Source: Blastococcus sp. CT_GayMR19 (lineage in GTDB: Bacteria > Actinomycetota > Actinomycetes > Mycobacteriales > Geodermatophilaceae). Taken from it: a stretch of 64,000 nucleotides of DNA. The stretch is taken from contig NZ_SPQL01000006.1 in assembly GCF_004570385.1 (NCBI RefSeq), forward strand, positions 1 through 64,000, given 5' to 3'. Made by a program: the position numbers and the translations under genes. The notes below the pieces were generated by a model. That model was given only the letters and a program-made list of their open reading frames with translations, made no database searches and was not told where the DNA came from. Numbering within the stretch: position 1 is the first letter of the stretch; each line of letters opens with the position of its first letter. Of this stretch, positions 36,426 through 45,744 are shown in pieces.

Positions 36426-37064
36426 GTGAAGAAGGTCGTCATCCTCGACTACGGGTCGGGCAACCTGCGGTCGGCCGAGCGCGCGCTCGAGCGGGTGGGT
36501 GCCGACGTAACGGTCACCTCCGACCCCCAGGCGGCGCTTGACGCCGACGGCCTCGTCGTCCCCGGGGTGGGCGCCTTCGCCGCCTGCATGGCCGGCCTGC
36601 GCGCGGTCGACGGCCCGCGGATCATCGACCGGCGGCTGGCCGGGGGGCGACCGGTGCTCGGCATCTGCGTCGGCATGCAGATCCTGTTCGACCGCGGCGT
36701 CGAGCACGGTCAGGACGCCGAGGGCTGCGGCGAGTGGCCCGGCGTCGTGGAGCAGTTGAAGGCGCCGGTCCTGCCGCACATGGGCTGGAACACCGTCGAG
36801 GCACCCGCGGGCAGTGTCCTGTTCGGCGGACTGGCCGGCGAGCGCTTCTACTTCGTGCACTCCTACGGTGTCCGCGACTTCCCGCTCGCGGCCGACGGAC
36901 AGCCGAGCCCGCTGCCCCGGCCCCTGGTCACGTGGGCGGAGCACGGCGAGCGGTTCGTGGCCGGTGTCGAGAACACGGCGTTGTCGGCCACGCAGTTCCA
37001 CCCGGAGAAGAGCGGCGACGCAGGCGCGCAGCTGTTGACCAACTGGCTCACGACACTCTCCTGA
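36426..37064 (+). CDS. hisH: imidazole glycerol phosphate synthase glutaminase subunit HisH
   Basis: HisH hydrolyses glutamine and channels ammonia to HisF. The 212-residue class I glutamine amidotransferase has [13 protein letters not shown], the nucleophile Cys in [10 protein letters not shown], and the His-Glu of the triad in [13 protein letters not shown] 36426 (second codon Lys) is preferred over GTG 36417 because of the TACCGT -10 seven bases upstream. It is cut off from hisB by the HNH gene and from hisA by about 6.8 kb. Confidence 0.96.
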   Translation: MKKVVILDYGSGNLRSAERALERVGADVTVTSDPQAALDADGLVVPGVGAFAACMAGLRAVDGPRIIDRRLAGGRPVLGICVGMQILFDRGVEHGQDAEGCGEWPGVVEQLKAPVLPHMGWNTVEAPAGSVLFGGLAGERFYFVHSYGVRDFPLAADGQPSPLPRPLVTWAEHGERFVAGVENTALSATQFHPEKSGDAGAQLLTNWLTTLS

Positions 37065-37145
37065 CGACGGCACGCCGCAACGATCAGGACGTCCCTCGCC
37101 ACCTAGGGTGACGCCGTCCTGTCCCGGCGCACCCAGGAGGCCGAC

Positions 37146-39494
37146 GTGTCGGCACGGCGGTCCTCACGGAGCCGGCGAGGAAGCGGGCGCCTCGCCGGCC
37201 TGCTGGTCGCCGCACTCCTCCTCGGGCTGACAACCTGGAGCGTCGTCGCACTGGCGCCTCCGGATCCCCGGCCGATCACCGCCCCCGCTGGCGAGTTCAG
37301 CGCCGCCCGGGCCTTCGAGCACGTACAGGAGGTCGCGGCCGGGACCCACGTTGCGGGCAGTCCCGCCAACGGCCGGGTCGTCGAGGGCCTCGTCGCCACC
37401 CTCACCGACCTGGGGCTCGACACCCGCGTGCAGAACGCCGTCGGCACCTGGCAGTCGGGGCCGGGCGCGACCGAGATGGCCCGCGTGCGCAACGTGGTCG
37501 GACTCCTGCGGGGCAGTGATTCGACCGGCCGGCTCGTCCTCATGGCCCACCACGACTCCGTCGAGACCGGCCCCGGGGCCGCGGACGACGCCGCCGGGGT
37601 CGCGGCGGTGCTGGAGGCGGTGCGGGCGCTGAGCCAGGGGCCGCAGCTCCGGAACGACGTCGTCGTCGTCCTCACCGACGCGGAGGAGGCGTGCCTCTGC
37701 GGCGCGGAGGCGTTCGCGACCTCGCACCCGCTCGCCGCCGAGGGCGGCGTCGTCCTCAACTTCGAGGCCCGGGGCACGACGGGACCGCCGATCATGTTCG
37801 AGACCTCGCAGGGCAACGCCGACCTCGCCGACGCCTTCGCGGCGGCTGCACCGCACCCGGTGGCCAGCAGTTTCGCCGTCGAGGTCTATCGCACGCTGCC
37901 GAACGACACCGACTTCAGCGTGCTGCTGGGCGACGGGGACTTCACCGGGCTCAACACCGCGTTCATCGACGGCGCGGCCGCGTACCACACCCCGCAGGAC
38001 CTGCCCGAGCGGCTGGACCGCGGAACGCTGCAGGCCATGGGCGACAACGCCCTGGCCGTCGCCCGCGAACTGGCCGGCCGCGACCTCGGCGCCCTGGCCC
38101 GGCCCGGCGCGCAGGACGCGACCTACTTCCCGGTGCTCGGCGAGCTGGTCCGCTACCCGGGTGCCTGGGTGTGGCCGCTGGCCGGCGGTGCACTGGCCGC
38201 GGTGGTGCTGCTCGTCGCGGTCGCCGTCCGACGGGCCGAGAGCACCTGGGGCCGGACGGCGGGCGGCACCGTGCTGGCACTGGTCCCGCTGGTCCTCGCC
38301 CCGCTCGCCGTCCAGGGAGCGTGGTCGCTCCTCGTGGCGGTCCGCCCGGACTACTCATCGATGCTCGATCCGTGGCGGCCGGGCTGGTTCCGGCTGGCGG
38401 CGCTCGCCCTGGTCGCCGCCGTGGTGCTGCTCTGGTACGCGGTGCTGCGTCGGCGGGTGGGGCCGGCGGCGCTGGCCTCGGGCGCGCTGATCTGGCTGGC
38501 CGTCCTTGCCGCGGTACTGGCGGCGTTCGCCCCCGGCGGCTCGTACCTGGCCGCCTGGCCGGCCCTCGCCGGGGCACTGGCCGGCGTCGTCGCCGTCCTG
38601 ACGACCTCGCGCGTGGCCCGGGCCGGCGCGGCGCTGGTCGCCGGCGCGGTCGCCGTCCTCGTCCTGGCCCCGACGGTCGCGCTCTTCTTCCCGGCGCTCG
38701 GGCTGTCCTCCGGCGCCGCGCCGGCCTTCCTGGCCACGATGCTCGCCGTCGCGCTGCTGCCCGCGGTCGAGCTGTTGTTCCCCGACGAGGAGCGGTCCGC
38801 GGACGGCGGTGGCCGGCTCGCCTCGGCCGCGGTGCCGGCCGTCGCCGTCGTCGTGGCCGCGTCCTGCGCGGGCGTGGGCCTGCTCGTCGACAGGTTCGAC
38901 GCCGGCCATCCCGTGCCCAGCCAGCTGGTCTACGCACTGGACACGGACAGCGGGCAGGCGTGGTGGGCCAGCACGGAGCACGAGCCGGGCGAGTACACCG
39001 GGCGCTACGTGTCGAGCCGGGGCGCCCTGCCGGTCGACTTCCCGTACCTCGCCGGCGCCGACGTGGTGTCGGGTGCCGCCGAGCCGGCGCCGCTGCCCGC
39101 GCCGGTGGTGGAGACGGTCTCGGACAGTGTGGTCGGCGGCAATCGCGAGATCACCGTCCGGGTCACGCCGCAGCGATCCGGCGTGCGACTCCTGGCCCTC
39201 GAGCTGAGCGTCGAGGGCGGCTCGGTGACCGGTGGGCGGCTCGCGGGCCGCCCGGTGGCGGAGCCGGCGCTGGGCGGGGACCGCCTCTGGGTGACCTTCC
39301 ACGCGCCTCCGGACGACGGCCTCCAGGCGTCGTTCGCCGTCGCGGGCGGCGGCCCGGTCCGCCTCCGGGTGATCGACGGCAGCGACGGGCTCGACGGGCT
39401 GCCCGGCTTCGAGCCTCGTCCGGACGGCGTCGACGCGGCCGGCACCCACAGCTCGGACCTGGTCGTGGTGTCGGCGTCCACCGACCTCGGCTGA
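37146..39494 (+). CDS. M28-family membrane metallopeptidase (ER-metallopeptidase-1/Fxna-like)
   Basis: The 782-residue protein has an N-terminal signal-anchor helix (about 15-37), an extracytoplasmic M28 aminopeptidase domain (about 50-310), then about nine transmembrane helices (about 335-590) and a C-terminal extracytoplasmic domain. Zn ligands are visible in LMAHHDSVETG, GAADDAAGV, DAEEACLCG and AAYHTPQD. This peptidase-plus-membrane layout resembles eukaryotic Fxna. The substrate is unknown. AGGAGG precedes GTG 37146 and TAGGGT (37104-37109) is a likely -10. Confidence 0.88.
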   Translation: MSARRSSRSRRGSGRLAGLLVAALLLGLTTWSVVALAPPDPRPITAPAGEFSAARAFEHVQEVAAGTHVAGSPANGRVVEGLVATLTDLGLDTRVQNAVGTWQSGPGATEMARVRNVVGLLRGSDSTGRLVLMAHHDSVETGPGAADDAAGVAAVLEAVRALSQGPQLRNDVVVVLTDAEEACLCGAEAFATSHPLAAEGGVVLNFEARGTTGPPIMFETSQGNADLADAFAAAAPHPVASSFAVEVYRTLPNDTDFSVLLGDGDFTGLNTAFIDGAAAYHTPQDLPERLDRGTLQAMGDNALAVARELAGRDLGALARPGAQDATYFPVLGELVRYPGAWVWPLAGGALAAVVLLVAVAVRRAESTWGRTAGGTVLALVPLVLAPLAVQGAWSLLVAVRPDYSSMLDPWRPGWFRLAALALVAAVVLLWYAVLRRRVGPAALASGALIWLAVLAAVLAAFAPGGSYLAAWPALAGALAGVVAVLTTSRVARAGAALVAGAVAVLVLAPTVALFFPALGLSSGAAPAFLATMLAVALLPAVELLFPDEERSADGGGRLASAAVPAVAVVVAASCAGVGLLVDRFDAGHPVPSQLVYALDTDSGQAWWASTEHEPGEYTGRYVSSRGALPVDFPYLAGADVVSGAAEPAPLPAPVVETVSDSVVGGNREITVRVTPQRSGVRLLALELSVEGGSVTGGRLAGRPVAEPALGGDRLWVTFHAPPDDGLQASFAVAGGGPVRLRVIDGSDGLDGLPGFEPRPDGVDAAGTHSSDLVVVSASTDLG

Positions 39495-39507
39495 ACGGAG
39501 GTATGGC

Positions 39508-39744
39508 ATGGACGGCGAGATCGTCCTGATCGTGGCGGTCGCGGCGCTCGTGGCGGTCGTGGCGATCGGGGTGGTCGTCCAGTCGATGACCGCCCCCTTC
39601 GAGGCGCGCAAGAAGCGAAAGCCGAACCGCGGCGACGGCGGTGCTGCCCCCGGGGGCCATGGCGGCGATGACGGCGGAGCCGGATCCGGCGGGGACAGCG
39701 GCGGTTCCGGTGGGGACGGGGGCGGCGGTGGTGGGGGCGACTGA
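39508..39744 (+). CDS. small single-helix protein with a Gly/Asp-rich tail
   Basis: The 78-residue product has one N-terminal helix (IVLIVAVAALVAVVAIGVVV), a short basic segment and a C-terminal half that is nearly all Gly, Asp and Ser. The open reading frame and CGGAGG upstream support it; ATG 39508 is taken, an ATG at 39503 is out of frame. No family recognised. It converges on the YedY-like gene. Confidence 0.55.
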   Translation: MDGEIVLIVAVAALVAVVAIGVVVQSMTAPFEARKKRKPNRGDGGAAPGGHGGDDGGAGSGGDSGGSGGDGGGGGGGD

Positions 39745-39760
39745 CGGCTGGCGTCGGCGG

Positions 39761-40825
39761 TCACTGCAGCGGGAAGGGCGGCTGCGCCCACCAGGACGCG
39801 TCGACGACCTCGATCCGGCGCACCCACTTGACCCACCAGAACCCCCGCCGGCCGGGCGCCACGAGCCGGACCGGCGCGCCGTGCCCCAGCGAGAGCGGTT
39901 CCCCGGCGGCCCGGGTGGCCAGCAGGAGACTGCCCGCGTCCCGCAGCGGCAGACGCCGCCGGTAGCCGGTCCGCGAGACGACGTCGACGCTGCCGTCCTC
40001 GGGGAGGCCGTCGCGGGCCACCTCGGCCAGCAGCCGGTCCAGCCGGATCCCGGCCCAGTCCTGCTCGGCGTACCACCCCCCGGTGCAGTCCAGGACGGCC
40101 CGCACCTCGTCGCCCCGGTCGAGGTCGGCGACCGAAACCCGGAGCCGCCGGCCTCCGGCGACGATGACGAGGCCGTCCGAGGACTGGTCGGGCACGGTGT
40201 CGGTGAACCACTGGGTGACCGGCATCGCGGTCGGGTCATCGGTGCCGCGCTCGTGCGACCCGGTCCCGCGGCGGCCGGCACCCGGGGATCCGGTCAGGTG
40301 GAGCACGCCCTCGGTCGCTCCCCAGAGCACGGCGGCACCGAGTCCGAGCCCGCCGGTCTGGAGCAGCGAGCGTCGCGACAGGTCCGTGGCGCGGGGCCGC
40401 TGACGCCTGCCCCAGGCGTGCGCGACCACGAGCAGCGCGCTGCCCACCGCGGCACCGACGTGCACGTGCAGTGCGCCGAGCCCGGCGAGGAACGACCACG
40501 GCCCGGCAGCCCCGGCGGCGTGCAGCACCCCGGTGAGGACCGTGAGGGCGACGAGGACCCCCAGCGACACGGCGGCCGTCGGGGCCCGCCGGCCGGGCGG
40601 CAGCCGGCGTGCCCGGCGGACGACCACGGTCTTCCAGGGAACGAGCAGCAGGAGGCCGAGTCCGGCCGCGCCGTGGACGGCGACCACCCACCGGGACGGC
40701 CCGGCCACCCCGACGCCGTAGGCGAGCAGTCCGGTGCTGCCGGCGAGCACGAGCAGGCTCAGCACGCCGAGATTGGTCCGCCGCCCCGCCGAGCGGGGCA
40801 GCCGCAGGGGCAGCGCGCGGGGCAC
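39761..40825 (-). CDS. membrane-bound molybdopterin oxidoreductase, sulfite oxidase/YedY-like
   Basis: The 354-residue protein has about four N-terminal membrane helices with His residues typical of a haem-binding anchor (VAVHGAAGLGLLL, GALHVHVGAA), then an arginine-rich stretch (RRSLLQTGGLGLGAAVLWG) and a molybdopterin-binding domain. The probable Mo-ligating Cys is in AVLDCTGGWYAEQDWAG, and FWWVKWVRRIEV closes the domain. It resembles periplasmic YedY-type methionine-sulfoxide/sulfite enzymes; the substrate is unknown. A CACACT -10 (40837-40832) six bases before GTG 40825 suggests a leaderless mRNA. Confidence 0.87.
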   Translation of the reverse strand: MPRALPLRLPRSAGRRTNLGVLSLLVLAGSTGLLAYGVGVAGPSRWVVAVHGAAGLGLLLLVPWKTVVVRRARRLPPGRRAPTAAVSLGVLVALTVLTGVLHAAGAAGPWSFLAGLGALHVHVGAAVGSALLVVAHAWGRRQRPRATDLSRRSLLQTGGLGLGAAVLWGATEGVLHLTGSPGAGRRGTGSHERGTDDPTAMPVTQWFTDTVPDQSSDGLVIVAGGRRLRVSVADLDRGDEVRAVLDCTGGWYAEQDWAGIRLDRLLAEVARDGLPEDGSVDVVSRTGYRRRLPLRDAGSLLLATRAAGEPLSLGHGAPVRLVAPGRRGFWWVKWVRRIEVVDASWWAQPPFPLQ

Positions 40826-40887
40826 GCCGCCAGTGTGCGCCGCGCTCGCCGACACCCGGGGTCGGCCGTGGGTGCCAGACTCGGCGG

Positions 40888-41382
40888 ATGCCGTCGCGCC
40901 GTCTCCTGCTGGTCCGTCACGCCACGGCTGCCGCCGGCTCGGTCGACGCGGACCGGCCGCTGACGGCGGGCGGCGCGCGGCAGGCCGCGGCGATCGGTTC
41001 GTGGTTGGAGCAGGCCGGGGTGGTGCCCGACCGGGTGCTCGCCTCGCCCGCGCTCCGGGCACGGCAGACCTGGGAGCTGACCGGGCTGCCGCTGGAACCG
41101 ATCGTCGATCCGCGGATCTACGACAACACCGTCGAGGACCTGCTCACTGCCATCCAGGAGACCCCGGACGACGTCCGGACCGTGGCCGTCGTCGGCCACA
41201 ACCCGTCGATCGGGGAGCTCTCTGCCGTCCTCGACGGCGGGGAGGGGGACCCCGAGGCCCGGCGGGCCGTCGACAGGGGATTCCCGGCCGGCGGCGTCGC
41301 GGTGTTCGGGCTGCCCGGATCGTTCGCCGCCCTGGTGCCGGGCGCGGCCACGCTCAGCGACTTCGCGGTGCCGGGCGACTGA
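40888..41382 (+). CDS. phosphohistidine phosphatase SixA-like
   Basis: This 164-residue histidine-phosphatase-superfamily protein has the RHAT motif at residues 10-13 (LLLVRHAT), ASPALRARQTWEL and the second catalytic His in VVGHNPSIGEL. SixA removes phosphate from phosphohistidine proteins such as HPt domains; here the target is unknown. ATG 40888 lies six bases after CAGACT, a leaderless arrangement. It is divergent from the YedY-like gene, and a 19-bp tandem repeat follows. Confidence 0.88.
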   Translation: MPSRRLLLVRHATAAAGSVDADRPLTAGGARQAAAIGSWLEQAGVVPDRVLASPALRARQTWELTGLPLEPIVDPRIYDNTVEDLLTAIQETPDDVRTVAVVGHNPSIGELSAVLDGGEGDPEARRAVDRGFPAGGVAVFGLPGSFAALVPGAATLSDFAVPGD

Positions 41383-41420
41383 CCACCCCCGGCCAGGCGT
41401 CCCACCCCCGGCCAGGCGTC
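41383..41420. repeat. two exact tandem copies of a 19-bp unit
   Basis: CCACCCCCGGCCAGGCGTC occurs at 41383-41401 and again at 41402-41420, starting right after the sixA stop. It probably arose by slippage; no function is evident. Confidence 0.9.
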
Positions 41421-41505
41421 GCGGAAGCGCACCCTTGCGGAGCGATGAGTCGGTGGGGCCTGGGCCGTCTGAGCTGTCGACAGCCACGAACCCCGGGAGC
41501 AGCAC

Positions 41506-42054
41506 ATGGCCAGGATCGTCTCGAACTTCTTCATCGCCTTCGACGGCGTCGTCGAGGCGCCCCACGAGTGGCACTTCCCGTATTTCGACGACGAGATGGG
41601 GCGCGTGGTCGGCGAAGGGATGCAGACGACGAGCGCTTTCCTCCTGGGGCGACGGCTCTACGACGAGTGGTCGGAGTACTGGCCCGCTCAGGCGGCGGAC
41701 GTGCCGTTCTCGTCCTTCATCAACGGTCTGCCGAAGTACGTCCTGACCCATCGCCCGATCGAGGGCAGCGTCTGGAACAACACCACTGTCGTGGGAGACG
41801 ACCCGGACCAGGTGCGGGCACTCAAGGAGCGGCACGACGGGGACATCGGGATGTCGGGGTGCGCCACGACCGTGCGCTGGCTGCTCGCCCACGGACTGCT
41901 CGACGAATTCAACCTGCTCGTGCACCCGATCGCGGTCGGCAAGGGCCAGCGGCTCTTCGAGGACACCCCGACGGTGCCGCTCGAGCTGATCTCCAGCGCG
42001 ACGCTGCCCAGCGGCGTGCTGCACCTGCGGTACGCGCCCGCGGCGCCTGCCTGA
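41506..42054 (+). CDS. dihydrofolate reductase-like (RibD C-terminal domain) protein
   Basis: The 182-residue product has the RibD-C/DHFR-like pattern: an N-terminal VSNFFIAFDGVVEAP, LLGRRLYDEW, VLTHRP, the nucleotide-binding GMSGCATTVRWLLAHGLLDEFNLLVHPIAVGKGQRLF and a short C-terminal strand. Stand-alone members are probably NADPH-dependent reductases of unknown substrate, common in actinobacteria. ATG 41506 follows GGGAG (41494-41498). Confidence 0.87.
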   Translation: MARIVSNFFIAFDGVVEAPHEWHFPYFDDEMGRVVGEGMQTTSAFLLGRRLYDEWSEYWPAQAADVPFSSFINGLPKYVLTHRPIEGSVWNNTTVVGDDPDQVRALKERHDGDIGMSGCATTVRWLLAHGLLDEFNLLVHPIAVGKGQRLFEDTPTVPLELISSATLPSGVLHLRYAPAAPA

Positions 42055-42073
42055 CCCGTGCCCGGCCGCCGCG

Positions 42074-42673
42074 TCACCAGGTGCCGCGGTGCACGACCTC
42101 CTCGACGCCGCGGCGGCCGCGGCGGAGCGAGGGCGACCGCGGGTCCTCGGCGCCGGCGTAGCCGATCGACAGGCAGCCGACCGGCCGGAACTCCCCGGGT
42201 ATCCCGAAGGCGGCCCGGAACGCCGTTCCCCGGTCGCCGGGGATCCCGAAGAAGCAGGCCCCGAGCCCCTCGTCGACGGCGGTGAGCAGGATCAGCAGGG
42301 CGGCCATGCCGGCGTCGACGTCCCAGTAGGGGACCGACCAGCGTGCCTCGTCGCGGTCGGTCCAGCCCTTGTCCGGCTCGGCGTAGCGGTCGAGGTAGGC
42401 GGACTTGTTCGACAGGGGGACGATCAGCAGCGGCGCGCGCCGCATCCGCGTCAGCCAGCGGTCGGGGGCGCCCCCGTCGGTGGTGGCCGCCCAGAAGCGG
42501 TCCCGCTCCTCGGGCGACTCCAGCACCAGGAACGCCCAGCCCTGACTGAAGCCCGCCGACGGCGCCCGGATCGCGTGTTCCAGCAGCCGCTCCCGCACCT
42601 CGGCCGGCACCGGACGGTCGGGGTCGTAGTCGCGCACCATGCGCCGGCGGCGGACGACGTCGGCGAACTCCAC
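42074..42673 (-). CDS. nitroreductase-family FMN oxidoreductase
   Basis: The 199-residue protein has the nitroreductase fold: FADVVRRRRMVRDYDPDRPVP with the FMN-phosphate arginines, IRAPSAGFSQGWAFLVL, and a C-terminal FRPVGCLSIGYAG. It should reduce nitro compounds, quinones or a related cofactor; the substrate is unknown. GTG 42673 is six bases after CAGGGT (42685-42680), again suggesting a leaderless mRNA. It converges on the RibD-like gene. Confidence 0.88.
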   Translation of the reverse strand: MEFADVVRRRRMVRDYDPDRPVPAEVRERLLEHAIRAPSAGFSQGWAFLVLESPEERDRFWAATTDGGAPDRWLTRMRRAPLLIVPLSNKSAYLDRYAEPDKGWTDRDEARWSVPYWDVDAGMAALLILLTAVDEGLGACFFGIPGDRGTAFRAAFGIPGEFRPVGCLSIGYAGAEDPRSPSLRRGRRGVEEVVHRGTW

Positions 42674-42758
42674 GCCCCCACCCTGCCGCACTCGCGGAAC
42701 TGTCGTACCTGCCGGGCATGGTCATCTCGGCGGTTGAGGCTTCGCACGGGAGGCCCGC

Positions 42759-43784
42759 ATGACCACAGTCGATGAGCGCCAGCTAGACGCGGAGGGTTCC
42801 GTTGCCGGGCAGGTACCCGTGCCCCGGTCCGACGGCCCGGGTGGTGCCGCCGTGGCACGGCCGCTACGGCTTCCGGCGGTGACCGCGGCGGGGTCAGGCT
42901 CCCGTCCGTCATGGGAGCGCGCCGCGGTCGTGGTCGGCCTCGCCGGCATCGTGATGTACGGCTTGTACTACGGGGCGTACTCCACCTTCTACGGCTCATT
43001 CGGCCTCACGCCCGAGGACGTCGGGATCTCCTGGCCCCAGGCGTTCGGCCGGATGTCCGTGGTCCCCGCCACGGTGGTGGCCGTCATGTCGGGCCCGTTC
43101 GTCATCTTGTTGCTGGTCGTCGCGGCCGCCGCGCTCGGCCTGCTCGTGTCCCTCGCCTGGGCGCGCCGGGAGCTGCTCCGCCGGTTCCCCCGCGCTGCCC
43201 GGGCCGTCGGGCCGGGGACCGAAGACGTGGTCCTCCGGTGGGCGCCCCCGCCGCAGGCCGTTGCGCTCGCGGTCAGCCTGGTTGCCTTCGACGCCGCGAA
43301 GGCCTACAGCGAGCGGGCGCTCAGGCCCGTCGATCTCGACGGGCCCTTCGCGTTCGTTCTCTTCGTGTTGCTCTCCGGAGGCGCGTGTGCCCTGCTCCGG
43401 AAGGTCGCCGGACACCGCATGGGGTCGATCGTCGGGTGCGTAGCTGTGGCGCTGCTGATCGCGTCGGCGTCCATCGCACTGAATTCGGCGGTGAGGGAGT
43501 CCGCTGTGCAGATGCGGGACGAGGGGCGCTGGGGGGCTGCCGCGACGGCAGTGGGCGTCGTGCCCCAGTACGTCACGGTGGACATGACCGGCAGTCCGGC
43601 CGGGTCGGGTAAGGAGAGCCCCGTGATGCTCTTCCTCGGCTCGGCCGAGGGCGTGAACGCGCTCTACGACTGCGCATCGCGAACGGTGCTTCGGATCGAG
43701 GCGCAGAACGTCACCTTGACTCATCTGCCCGCGACCTCGGACGCCGACCTGGAATCGGCAGCGGACCGTTGCCAACGCGGCTGA
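42759..43784 (+). CDS. membrane protein of unknown function
   Basis: The 341-residue product has a soluble N-terminus of about 50 residues, four or five hydrophobic helices (about 52-72, 98-132, 165-180, 195-212, 222-242) and a C-terminal extracytoplasmic part with two cysteines. I do not recognise a family. The composition is a little less GC-rich than its neighbours and the gene sits between nitroreductase and hisA, so it may be an accessory insertion. GGGAGG precedes ATG 42759. Confidence 0.7.
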   Translation: MTTVDERQLDAEGSVAGQVPVPRSDGPGGAAVARPLRLPAVTAAGSGSRPSWERAAVVVGLAGIVMYGLYYGAYSTFYGSFGLTPEDVGISWPQAFGRMSVVPATVVAVMSGPFVILLLVVAAAALGLLVSLAWARRELLRRFPRAARAVGPGTEDVVLRWAPPPQAVALAVSLVAFDAAKAYSERALRPVDLDGPFAFVLFVLLSGGACALLRKVAGHRMGSIVGCVAVALLIASASIALNSAVRESAVQMRDEGRWGAAATAVGVVPQYVTVDMTGSPAGSGKESPVMLFLGSAEGVNALYDCASRTVLRIEAQNVTLTHLPATSDADLESAADRCQRG

Positions 43785-43816
43785 GGTCGCGAGGGAGACC
43801 GGCAAGGCGCGTTCCC

Positions 43817-43822
43817 TAGGCT
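43817..43822 (+). promoter_or_regulatory. -10 element TAGGCT for leaderless hisA
   Basis: TAGGCT is followed by seven bases and GTG 43830. It would drive the hisA-ridA-hisF-45741 block, which is separated from hisH. Confidence 0.65.
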
Positions 43823-43829
43823 GTCCTCC

Positions 43830-44561
43830 GTGCCGAAGCTGCAGCTGCTCCCCGCCGTCGACGTCGCCGACGGCCAGGCCGTCCGCCTGGTGCAGGGCGA
43901 GGCCGGCAGCGAGACCTCCTACGGTGACCCGCTCGAGGCCGCGATGCAGTGGCAGCGGGACGGCGCCGAGTGGGTGCACCTCGTCGACCTCGACGCCGCC
44001 TTCGGCCGCGGCAGCAACCGGGAGCTCCTGGCGCGTGTCGTCGGTGAGCTCGACGTCGACGTCGAGCTCTCCGGTGGCATCCGGGACGACGAGTCGCTGA
44101 CGGCCGCGCTGGCCACGGGCTGCCGTCGGGTCAACCTGGGCACCGCCGCCCTGGAGTCGCCGGAGTGGTGCGCCCGGGCGATCGCCGAGTACGGCGACCG
44201 GATCGCCGTCGGACTCGACGTGCGGGGCACCCGCCTGGCCGCCCGCGGCTGGACCAAGGAGGGCGGCGAGCTCTACGAGACCCTCGCCCGCCTGGACGCC
44301 GAGGGCTGCGCCCGCTACGTCGTCACGGACATCACCAAGGACGGCACGCTGCGCGGTCCGAACCTCGACCTGCTGCGGGAGGTCTGCGCCGCCACCCCGC
44401 GGCCGGTGATCGCCTCGGGCGGGGTCAGCTCCCTGGACGACATCCGGGCGCTGGCCGGGCTGAGCGCGATCGGGGTCGAGGGCGCGATCGTCGGCAAGGC
44501 CCTCTACGCCGGGGCGTTCACCCTGCCGGAGGCGCTGCGCGTCACCGAGGAGGGCTCGTGA
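43830..44561 (+). CDS. priA: bifunctional ProFAR/PRA isomerase HisA/PriA
   Basis: The 243-residue (beta-alpha)8 barrel isomerises ProFAR in histidine synthesis. In actinobacteria the same enzyme (PriA) also does the TrpF step, PRA isomerisation, in tryptophan synthesis. The catalytic aspartates are Asp11 ([10 protein letters not shown]) and Asp130 ([17 protein letters not shown]), and [10 protein letters not shown] and [14 protein letters not shown] are conserved. No trpF occurs in the window although trpE, trpC, trpB and trpA do, which supports the dual role. Start GTG 43830 fits a leaderless mRNA; ridA overlaps its stop. Confidence 0.95.
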   Translation: MPKLQLLPAVDVADGQAVRLVQGEAGSETSYGDPLEAAMQWQRDGAEWVHLVDLDAAFGRGSNRELLARVVGELDVDVELSGGIRDDESLTAALATGCRRVNLGTAALESPEWCARAIAEYGDRIAVGLDVRGTRLAARGWTKEGGELYETLARLDAEGCARYVVTDITKDGTLRGPNLDLLREVCAATPRPVIASGGVSSLDDIRALAGLSAIGVEGAIVGKALYAGAFTLPEALRVTEEGS

Positions 44562-44950
44562 GCGTCATCCGGATCGGCCCGGGCGCGCCCTGGGAGGGCA
44601 TCGTCGGCTACAGCCGGGTCGTCGTCCGGGGGGACACCGCGTGGGTGAGCGGCACGACCTCCGTGGTCGACGGCGCGGTCGCCCACCCCGGGGACGCCGC
44701 CGCGCAGACCCGCCAGGCCCTGAAGATCATCACGACGGCGCTGGAGCGGGCGGGGTTCACCATGAACGACGTCGTCCGCACCCGGATCTTCGTCACGGAC
44801 ATCGCCCGTTGGGAGGAGGTCGGCCGCGCCCACGGCGAGGTGTTCGGCGACGTCCGGCCGGCCACCACGATGGTGCAGGTCGCGGCGCTGATCGACCCGG
44901 CGATGCTCGTGGAGATCGAGGCCGACGCCGTGCGCTGGGCGGGGGCATGA
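44558..44950 (+). CDS. RidA-family protein
   Basis: The 130-residue product has RidA/YjgF features: an N-terminal ..[51 protein letters not shown] and VGRAHGEVF, with a near-terminal [10 protein letters not shown]. RidA proteins deaminate reactive imine or enamine intermediates; a member between hisA and hisF may protect this pathway, but this is inference. It overlaps both neighbours by four bases (GTGA, ATGA). Confidence 0.9.
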   Translation: MSVIRIGPGAPWEGIVGYSRVVVRGDTAWVSGTTSVVDGAVAHPGDAAAQTRQALKIITTALERAGFTMNDVVRTRIFVTDIARWEEVGRAHGEVFGDVRPATTMVQVAALIDPAMLVEIEADAVRWAGA

Positions 44951-45744
44951 CTCTCGCCGTGCGGGTCATCCCGTGCCTCGACGTCGACGCCGGCCGGGTG
45001 GTGAAGGGCGTCAACTTCGTCGACCTCCGCGACGCCGGTGACCCCGTCGAGATGGCCCGCGTCTACGACGCCGAGGGTGCCGACGAGCTGACCTTCCTGG
45101 ACATCACCGCCAGCTCCGGCGACCGCGCCACCACCTACGACATGGTCAGCCGCACGGCCGAGAGCGTGTTCATCCCGCTCACCGTCGGCGGGGGCGTGCG
45201 CAGCGCCGACGACGTCGACCGGCTGCTGCGCGCGGGCGCGGACAAGGTCGGGGTCAACACCGCGGCGGTGGCCCGGCCGGAGCTGATCGCCGAGATCGCC
45301 GGCCGGTTCGGCAACCAGGTGCTCGTGCTGTCCCTGGACGCCCGCCGCTGCCAGGACGGCGCGGCCACCGACTCCGGCTTCGAGATCACCACGCACGGAG
45401 GGCGGCGCGGGACCGGCCTGGACGCCGTGGAGTGGTGCATCCGCGCCGCGGAGCTGGGCGCGGGGGAGATCCTGCTCAACTCCATGGACGCCGACGGCAC
45501 CCGCGCCGGCTTCGACACCGAGCTGATCCAGAAGGTCCGCCGCGAGGTGAGCGTGCCGCTGATCGCCAGCGGGGGAGCGGGCGCGGTCGAGCACTTCCCG
45601 CCCGCGGTCGAGGCCGGTGCCGACGCGGTCCTGGCCGCCAGCGTCTTCCACTTCGGCGTCCTGCGGGTCGGCGACGTGAAGGCCGGCCTCGCGGCGGCCG
45701 GGATCCCGGTCCGCCGGGAAGCCGACCATCCGGAGGGATCGTGA
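44947..45744 (+). CDS. hisF: imidazole glycerol phosphate synthase cyclase subunit HisF
   Basis: HisF combines PRFAR with ammonia from HisH to give imidazole glycerol phosphate and AICAR. The 265-residue barrel has catalytic Asp12 in [35 protein letters not shown] and [16 protein letters not shown] 44947 overlaps the ridA stop, and the next small gene overlaps its own stop by GTGA, so this block is translated as a coupled unit. Confidence 0.96.
   Translation: MTLAVRVIPCLDVDAGRVVKGVNFVDLRDAGDPVEMARVYDAEGADELTFLDITASSGDRATTYDMVSRTAESVFIPLTVGGGVRSADDVDRLLRAGADKVGVNTAAVARPELIAEIAGRFGNQVLVLSLDARRCQDGAATDSGFEITTHGGRRGTGLDAVEWCIRAAELGAGEILLNSMDADGTRAGFDTELIQKVRREVSVPLIASGGAGAVEHFPPAVEAGADAVLAASVFHFGVLRVGDVKAGLAAAGIPVRREADHPEGS

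Noticed and set aside
41383-41420. CRISPR-like repeat
   Set aside because: The two 19-bp copies are directly adjacent with no spacer, and no cas genes are in the window.
42759-43784. Prophage or genomic-island boundary at the unknown membrane gene
   Set aside because: No integrase, tRNA, direct repeat or sharp composition change was found; only a mild difference in base usage.
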